Position numbers and translations under genes: made by a program. A DNA stretch of 32,500 nucleotides from Balamuthia mandrillaris (lineage: Eukaryota > Discosea > Longamoebia > Balamuthiidae): contig JAVKOQ010000448.1 in assembly GCA_031835245.1 (NCBI GenBank), positions 1 through 32,500 of the forward strand, read 5' to 3'. This document shows, one piece after another, positions 25,909 through 32,500 of this stretch. How positions within the stretch are numbered: the stretch's first letter is position 1; each line of letters begins with the position of its first letter. Under the pieces are notes generated by a model. That model had not been told where the DNA came from. It was given only the letters and a program-made list of their open reading frames with translations, and did no database searches.

Positions 25909-26056
25909 GAATCTCCGACGTTGCTTCAAAGTACACCGAAAGAAAAGGGAAAAGGGAGAAGGGAAGGATGGAGGATACAAAAGAAAGGAGAGCTGAGGGT
26001 CCGGGACGGATCCAACATGAGGAGTCTTGAGATAAGTGTTGGTGATTTTACCAACA
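25909..26056 (-). repeat. Left (3') terminal repeat of the chromovirus
   Basis: Shares a core of about 116 bp with the right-hand repeat. Its inner end is CCAACA at 26051-26056, directly followed by the pyrimidine-rich TACTCCCCCTCTT, which is the polypurine tract on the element's strand. It contains a 20-bp inverted repeat at 26037-26056. Confidence 0.8.
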
Positions 26057-26067
26057 TACTCCCCCTC

Positions 26068-26301
26068 TTAAGAAGAAGTAGAAGGTGAAGAGGATTGTTT
26101 GAGGAGGTCCCAATAACGTTTGACAAGTTTGGGAGCATGGACATCTTTAGCAGGGATCCATTGGTTATCAGAATGTGAGTAGCCTTTCCAGTGAACAAAG
26201 TATTCACGCTTATTGGCTGGGCCTTTGTGATCAAGGATTTCATCTATTTCATACTCATCGGGTGGGAGGTCATTGGTAGTAGAGTCCTCTGGGGGGGGCA
26301 A
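26068..26301 (-). mobile_element. Chromodomain part of the chromovirus
   Basis: A 77-codon open stretch with a clear chromodomain: EYEIDEILDHKG, REYFVHWKGYSHSDNQWIP and LVKRYWDLL, including the aromatic residues (Tyr, Trp, Trp) that form the methyl-lysine cage. It lies at the C-terminal end of the integrase, the defining layout of chromoviruses. Confidence 0.93.
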
Positions 26302-28927
26302 CGAGCTTCAGCTGGTTGGGGCTGAACTTGTCCAGGAGGGTAACGCCAGTGCTATCCTGGAGGAGGTATGCACCACCATGATTGCAGCGGATGACTGTAT
26401 AAGGGCCAGAGTATTCAGGAAGAGACTTGGGAGACCTGGGAGGCTTGCGTAGCATGACTTTGGAGCCAGCGGAAAATTCGCGGAGTGGCTTAGAAGAATC
26501 ATGTTGAGCCTTGATGTTAGAACTGTGCTTCTGAGTAGAAGATGCTGATGCTGGGTAGACAATATCATGCATTTGCTTGGCGTTCTCCAAGAGGAGGGTT
26601 TTGGTAGGAAGCTGGGAAGAGGAAGAAGAATAGTCTTGTGGAGTGGTAGCTGGGCGACCAAAGAACAGTTGGAAAGGGGAAGACTTGTGGCGATGAGTAA
26701 CGCGTTGGTTGATTGCATATTGGGCGGCAGGAAGAAAGGTGTGCCAGTGAGACCAATCACTGTTAATGAGCTTGTTAAGGGTGTTGCAGGCCAGCTTGAC
26801 ATGGCTTTCTGCAGCTCCGTTAGCTTGAGGATGATAGGCTGAGATGAACTGATGCTCAAAGCCAGAGAGTGTCTTGAGAGCTTTGATGACCGCGTTGACG
26901 AACTCAGTGCTGTTGTCTGACTGAAGGATCTTAGGGAGACCGAAATCAGAGACGACTTGATAGAGGGTGCGGGCCACATCTTTGGCAGTCTTGGCGTGGA
27001 CTGGGCGGAGGGAAGTGAACCGGGTAGCGATGTCTGTGGTGACCAGAACGTAGTTGAAGCCTTTGGAAGAAGTGGGAAGGGGACCAAACAGATCGATGGC
27101 GATGTGATCGAAGGGGTAAGTAGCGTGGATGGTTTTGAGGGGATGAAAGCCGTGTTTGGTGACGTTGTGCTTAAGGCAGTCGTTGCACTGTAGGCAAGTG
27201 CGGGAACAGTCAGCACGAAGAGTAGGCCAATAATAGCCTTCATTCCAGATCTTGATGAACAAGGTTTCTGCTCTGTGATGTCCTTCTGTGTGGAACAGCT
27301 GCAGGAGGCGTTTCCGTTCAGAGGTGGAAGGGAGTTGCTTGTTGAGTCTGCCCTTGATGTGCCTGTTAAGAGTGGATTTGGCCGTGGATGGGGAGTTGTC
27401 AACCAAAGCGAGAGCCTTGAGGTCGCGAGGTTTGCGCTGAGGCAAGCGAGGGGCGTCCAGAGGGATGGAGGGGGGTGTAAAACCACCGTTGTCCCAGAAG
27501 GAGCGCGGGTACAGCCGAGAGAGACAGTCCTCAAGAATCATGTGAACGCCAGGGCGGTGGACGATCTCGAAGTTGTACTCTGAGATGAGGAGAGCCCAAT
27601 AGTTGAGGGTGTAGTTCTTACTGTTAGAAGTGAAGAGGTAGGACAAAGCCTTGTGATCAGAATAGATCGTGAACTTGTTGCCATAGAGCCAATCACTGAA
27701 GGAGCAGACGGCGAAGAGTATGGCGAGCATCTCATGTTTGGTGGCAGGATAGTTGCGTTGGGCAGGGTTGAGGGCCTTGCTTGCGAACACGATGTACTGG
27801 TGCTTGTTGTTGGGTCCGATCTGGTAAAGGACAGCGCCAACACCGAATTGGGAGGCATCAGTGCCAACCAAAAGAGGTAAGGATGGGTCATAGAGAGAGA
27901 GCACAGGTGGGTTGGATAAGATGCGCTTGAGGGCGTCAAAGGCGTCCTGGCAGTCTTGGCTCCAATGGAAACGGACGTCCTTGATGTACCAGAGGGTGTC
28001 AAGGGGCCGAACGAGTTGGGCGAACATGGGGATGAAGTCGCAGAGGTAGCCTGCAAAGCCAAGGAAGGATTGCATTTGCTTGCCAGTGGATGGTACTTCT
28101 AGGAGTGTGAAAGTGGAGAGCTTGCATTGGTCGGGAAGGATATTGCTGCAATCAATGATAAAACCGAGGATGCAGAGGTGTTTGTACCCGAACTGACACT
28201 TCTCCCGACGGATACGGAGTCCTGCAGCGGTGAGAGTGAGGATAACGCGGATAAGGTGCTCGATATGTTCTTCCACACTTTGGGAAACGACAGCTAGATC
28301 ATCGATGTAATGGGAAGTGAACTCGGCAATAGCGGCAGTGACAACGTCCATGAGGCGCTGGAAGTGTTGTGCAACGATCTTGATGCCAAAAATGGCGGTG
28401 ATGAACATGTAATGACGACCGTTCCATGTGAATGTAGTTTTGACGCAGTCTTCGGGAGCAATGGGGCATTGTGTGTAAGACCAGATAAGGTCGAGGGCAG
28501 AGGCGATGAAAAAGCCTTGCACTTTGGAGATAATGCTGCGGATGGTAGGGATTGGGTATGTGAGGTCCAAGAGGAGCTTGTTCAGGAGGCGTGGGTTGAT
28601 GCAGACATGCCACTGGGTAATGTTGCCATCAGCGTCCTTCTTGGGTACAACGGTGAGAGGAGAGTTCCAGGGACTGTCCGGTGGGGTGAGCACAATGACG
28701 CCAGTATGCAGCCATTCCGCCACTTGCAGATTGATTACAAGCATTAAATGGTGTGGGATGGGGTATTGGTGGCAAAAGACAGGAGGGTGGTCTCCAGTGT
28801 CCAGATGGAGAACCACTTCAGGAAGGGTACAGGAAGGTCCTGTGGGTAGAGCCTCGTTCTCCTGGAGGTATTTCTCAATGGCTTCAAGAATACACTTGCG
28901 GATGTGTTCCTTGACAGCTTTCACCAA
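26270..28927 (-). mobile_element. Reverse transcriptase / RNase H / integrase part of the chromovirus
   Basis: An 885-codon open stretch on the minus strand. In order: RT fingers and palm with YIDD catalytic box at 28309-28298, the FLGFAGYLCDFIP connection, RNase H (GTDASQFGVGAVLYQ, near 27850), integrase zinc-binding HHCC (around 27290-27180), the DDE core beginning IDLFGPLP, and a GPY-like end (EYSGPYTVIR) that leads into the chromodomain. Length and order match Ty3/Gypsy pol. Confidence 0.94.
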
Positions 28928-28942
28928 ATGTTGATGTTGGCG

Positions 28943-29330
28943 TCAGGTGATGTCGTGGTCCTTGGAGCGGGGTAGTGGTTCCTCAGGGTAGTCGATTGGA
29001 ATGTCTGTTATGCCCATGCCGGACTTGCGCATGAAGTCGCGGCCCAGGATGATTGATTGACCGTCTGGTTGAGGCAATACGGAGAACATGTGATGGAAAC
29101 GGCGTTCGCCGAAGCCAATAGCGAGTGGCTCCGTTTCTACGGTACGTAGCGGTGGTTTCCCGACGGTGTCCGAGTTTGACCGTGTAGTTGGCTTGCTTGG
29201 TTTTGGCACGAACTAAGTCAACAATAGAAGGGTCCATAAAGGAGTGGCTGGCGCCAGAGGCTATGACTGCAGTGACACGACGGCCGTTGATGGTCATCGG
29301 GGCACAGATGGGGTCGTTGGGTCTGGGCAT
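28943..29330 (-). mobile_element. Protease region of the chromovirus
   Basis: A retropepsin-like region between gag and RT: a GASHSFMD segment near 29250 and an ILGRDFM segment near 29045, both at the places expected for a Gypsy aspartic protease. It reads in overlapping open stretches. Confidence 0.75.
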
Positions 29331-29399
29331 ATCGTCAGTGACGGTGATAGAGTAAAGTTGAGAGCCCGTTGTGACTCATAGAACTCGTCGTATTCCTCT

Positions 29400-30718
29400 T
29401 CATCGCTCGATAGAGTCTTGCTGCTCAACTATAGAGCAGGTGTGTTGCTTGTTGCTGTGTAAAAGCCATGGAGTTGAGGGAACGTGAGCTGGGAGACGAC
29501 TGCCGTGCTGGTAGTTGTGCACGTGTTTGTTGCGGCAGTGTTGACGTGGGGTTGCGTGTTGCAGGAGCAGAAGATGAGGCTGGTGTAACAGATGTTGCTT
29601 GAGAAGACTGCCGTTGTAGCCTGCGGGCCTTTTTTTGGCACTGATCTTCCGTGTGGTTGCGTGTTTTGCAGTGTGCGCAAACAGCACCTATTGTGTGGGG
29701 TAATGGTGATTGCCGTTGAGGTGATTTGCTGTGACCTTTATCTTTCGAAGAAGGTTGGGGAAACTCTGACTCAATGAGGACTGCGAGCTTGAAAGCAGCG
29801 ATGATGTCTTGTGGCTTGTTGCGAAGAGTCTGTTGCTTGTACTTCGATGTGGGGAAGAAGGGCTCGTCCAAAGAAAAAGGCTTTGAGGTAGTCGTAGAAG
29901 GTGTCAGGAAGATGATTACAGAGTACAGAGTACTGATTGATGAGCTGATGAACGCTTTCGCCAGGCTTCTGTTGAAACGACGTGACGGCCTCTATCGTTG
30001 TGGCCTCGATGTCTGGAAGGCGGTAGTGCTGATGGAAGAGGTCTCGAGCGATGTTCCATGGTTGGTCTCGTAGAGCGCTAATGGCCCAAAGACGTCCGTC
30101 TCCAACAAGGGTGGTGATGAGGGCTTGCGTCCATCTATCCTCAGGGTAGTTGTAGGCATTAAGGTGATACTCCAGTTCCATGGTGTGAAGAGCGGGGTCC
30201 TGGCGCTTGCTGATGTCAAACTTAGGTAGTCCGGGGGGAAGGCGAGGCATTTTCTTCTGAGTAGGAGGGGAAGGAGTAGTTGCGTTGCTCTGTGTTTCTG
30301 GAACAGAGGGAACGTGTGTGCTGTTGGAAGCAGTTGTGTTGTTGACGGAAACGTCAACGGGAGAGGGTGAACTCAAACGAGGTGACTGTATGGGAGAGAT
30401 CTGTGGAACGGGCGAGGGAGGAGAAACAGCAGCAGCGGTAGTGTTGCATGTGGAAGAGTTGCCTAGTGTGGCCGAGGTGGATGCAAGGAACACAACAAAG
30501 TTGTCTATACGCTGTTGTAACCGTTCCATGGCCTTTCTAGTGTGTTCTGCGGCTTCGTCTAACTTGCGCTGTTCTTCTTCTTTGGCGACGCGTTCAGTCT
30601 CAGGGCAGCTGGGGATGTTGAGCTCAAGTTGAAAGGATTGTTGGAGCATGTGAAGGTACTCCTGTTGTGCCTTGCGAAGCTGTTCACGGAGGGTGTCGAG
30701 AGCGGCTGAGGCTTCCAT
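29400..30718 (-). mobile_element. Gag region of the chromovirus
   Basis: Begins near 30718 with a coiled-coil-like Leu/Gln/Glu segment, then a Ser/Thr/Pro-rich linker, a capsid-like part (LPKFDISKRQDPALHTMELE), and a zinc knuckle of C-x2-C-x4-H-x4-C form near 29680-29640. Reads in overlapping open stretches. Confidence 0.82.
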
Positions 30719-30770
30719 GATGTGCGCAGCGCAAGAGGGGATTTGAATCACTTATGTAAGTCAAAAAAAA

Positions 30771-30980
30771 TGTTGGTTGAATCCAACCTCAAGAATAAAA
30801 GAGTCAGTGACGAGACAAGAAGTGTATTCAAGAGAATAGAGGAAGGACAACGGGAGTGAATCTCCGACGTTGCTTCAAAGTACACCGAGAGAAAAGGGAA
30901 AAGGGAGAAGGGAAGGATGGAGGATACAAAAGAAAGGAGAGCTGAGGGTCCGGGACGGATCCAACATGAGGAGGCCTCCT
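30771..30980 (-). repeat. Right (5') terminal repeat of the chromovirus
   Basis: Inner end TGTTGG at 30771 (CCAACA on the element's strand), followed inward by a T-run, the presumed primer-binding region and gag. A GGATCCAACA at 30957-30966 gives the mirror hexamer. The outer limit is uncertain (30966-30985), as the sequence grades into the older element on the right. Confidence 0.78.
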
Positions 30981-32500
30981 GAGATAAAGCATTATGATGC
31001 CACTTGGTGTGCACTAGATAATCATTGATGTGGTAGGCAGAACAATCATGTAGTTTATTAAGAATGACAGTGATCAGATGCTGCATACACAAGGGAACTG
31101 TCTTGATGCCAAAAGGAGCACCACGAAACATCCAATGCTTGCCTTTCCAGGTGAAGGTAAGTTTGGGCTGGTCTTTAGGGGCAACAAGGATTTGATTAGG
31201 AAAGACCAAATAAGATCTAATGAAGAAGTCACAAAGAAACTAGCAACATGTTTCACAATGTCAAGGATGGAAGGAATAGGGTAGATGTCATCCATCAAAA
31301 CAGAATTGATAGCCCAAGGGTTGATACAACCATGTACTTCAGTAAGTTGACCAGAGGCATCCTTTTTGGGAATGGCTAGGATGGGACTGTTCCAAGGGCA
31401 ATCATCTGTGGTGGGAATGATGACTTGATGCTTGGCCCAGGATTCAATTTGCTCATCAATAGCAGCGTGGTAGGCATGAGGAAGGGAATACTGGTGTCAG
31501 AATATAAGTTGATGATTATTCATATTGAATTGCAAAACAGCCTGATGAAGAGGAGAAGAAGGTCCAAATGGAAGCTGTTGGTTAACATCCAAGAGGTCTT
31601 AAATAGCATTAATGATACATTGCTGCTTGGATGGAGGAAGAGACTTCTCATGATATTGCTTGGAAGTCATAACATTGGAATTGTCAGGAAGTGAAAGAGA
31701 AGCAGAAGGGATATTGATGGGAATACCACTAATTTCAAGACCAAATCTCTTCAGCTTATCATGGCCAAAAATGACTATCCCACTTTGAGACAGCAAAAGG
31801 ATGCAGAAGTGATGATGAAAATGAAGCTTTCCACATGTAACTGGAACAGAGAGGGCCACACATTGAACTTCTGCTACCAAGTTGTTAGCACCCAGGATCA
31901 TGAATGATTTCAACAGATGAAATCAGATGTGGAACTTCTTAGCAGTCTCCAAGTCAATAAACAAGTGAGAAGCACCAGTATCAAGAAAGGCAGATACTGG
32001 ATGGTTGTTAATCAAGGGGAGCACATGGATTTTGTCAAAGGAAGAGTCATTATTGTTGGCATCAAGCTGAAAAAGAGAATTAGCTTGGAACTCATTGATA
32101 GCATGATTGTATTCCTTATACAAATCATTGGTATGAAAAGCAGACAAACAGTCACCAGAAGGTTGCACAAGAGGAATAGGAGTTGAGTTGTCAAGAGAGT
32201 TGAGCAAAGCTGGCAGCTTCTTCTTAGGGAGCAAACACTCATTGGAGTAATGACCTTTCTGGTTGTAGTTGTAGTATATAATGTGGCTCTTGGGCTTTGT
32301 TGCTGGGGATAGTCCAGAAGAGGGGGCACCAGAAAGAGAAGAAGAAGTACCAAACAATGAAGAGGTATTAGCTGAACCATTGGGCTGTTTTCTGCATTGG
32401 AGCACATAACAATCGAATGTGTTGATAGGGGATAAACCCTGCAGATCAAGAAAGGGATGACATGTAAGTGACTCTGGGTTTATTCACAAGAAGCCAAGGT
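30981..32500 (-). mobile_element. Older Ty3/Gypsy fossil, partial, runs off the right edge
   Basis: Minus-strand element in the order zinc-knuckle-like region (near 32270-32220), aspartic protease (AFLDTGASHLFID near 31970-31935), linker, then reverse transcriptase (FTWKGKHWMFRGAPFGIKT near 31165-31100) up to its catalytic box near 31020. The RT is related to that of the chromovirus but clearly distinct. It is broken, with several breaks, poorer in G+C and CpG, and so older. The younger element begins just after its RT catalytic region. The rest of its pol was not found on the far side, and its own terminal repeats are outside the window. Confidence 0.85.

Larger units (their letters stand above)
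25909..30980 (-). mobile_element. Ty3/Gypsy chromovirus LTR retrotransposon, nearly complete
   Basis: Minus-strand element of about 5.1 kb: right-hand terminal repeat (5' for the element), gag with zinc knuckle, protease, reverse transcriptase, RNase H, integrase, C-terminal chromodomain, polypurine tract next to the left-hand terminal repeat. The terminal repeats match at 115 of 116 aligned positions in their shared core (25909-26024 against 30858-30973), which suggests a young insertion. Reading runs in about four or five open stretches, so there are a few changes of frame, some of which may be the frameshifting this family uses. The inner ends of both repeats look whole (TGTTGG/CCAACA), the outer ends do not match each other, and I found no target-site duplication. 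Chromoviruses use the chromodomain to target insertion to marked chromatin. Confidence 0.93.

Noticed and set aside
30735-30765. TTCAAATCCC near the start of the chromovirus gag, like a tRNA T-loop
   Set aside because: The flanking five-base stems are not complementary; it is probably in the leader of the element.

Overview
The window is nuclear DNA from an intron-rich unicellular eukaryote. Genes are compact and packed at 50-700 bp. Introns are mostly 55-160 nt, GT-AG, often with a GTACGT-like donor. Gene content (COPII coat, SSU processome, peroxisomal protease, [2Fe-2S] ferrochelatase, plant/protist-type polyamine permease, a chromodomain LTR element) fits a free-living protist. An amoebozoan is my best guess, but sequence alone does not prove it.

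Layout. 1-884 (-): the C-terminal half of a polyamine/amino-acid permease, running off the left edge and lacking its N-terminal half. 977-3336 (+): equilibrative nucleoside transporter, 9 exons, one intron filled by a ~450 bp pyrimidine satellite. 3853-7684 (+): Sec24, 11 exons. 7835-9363 (-): unrecognised, probably mitochondrial, 411-aa protein. 9601-10201 (-): FAM32A. 10911-12467 (+): START-domain lipid-binding protein. 12738-14300 (-): eIF4B-like RGG/DRYG-rich protein. 14616-18580 (-): Utp21/WDR36, 13 exons. 18876-21783 (+): TYSND1/DEG15 peroxisomal processing protease ending in the PTS1 tripeptide AKL. 21839-23588 (-): ferrochelatase with all four cluster cysteines. Each multi-exon model was built by hand so that splice phases close and the protein matches its family. 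The best are Sec24, ENT, Utp21, ferrochelatase, DEG15 and FAM32A.

From about 24.06 kb the host genes stop and the window becomes a retroelement graveyard. A largely complete Ty3/Gypsy chromovirus on the minus strand (about 25.9-31.0 kb) has near-identical terminal repeats, so it is fairly young. It lies between a decayed gag-like fossil on its left and a second, older Gypsy fossil on its right that runs off the window. The old fossils look poor in CpG while the young element and host genes are CpG-rich.

The host genes are housekeeping genes and do not form one pathway. I found no convincing undescribed system. The most useful leads are the unrecognised mitochondrial protein, the truncated permease facing ENT, ACGT-core promoter motifs upstream of Sec24, DEG15 and ferrochelatase, and intronic CT microsatellites that always lie pyrimidine-side on the sense strand.
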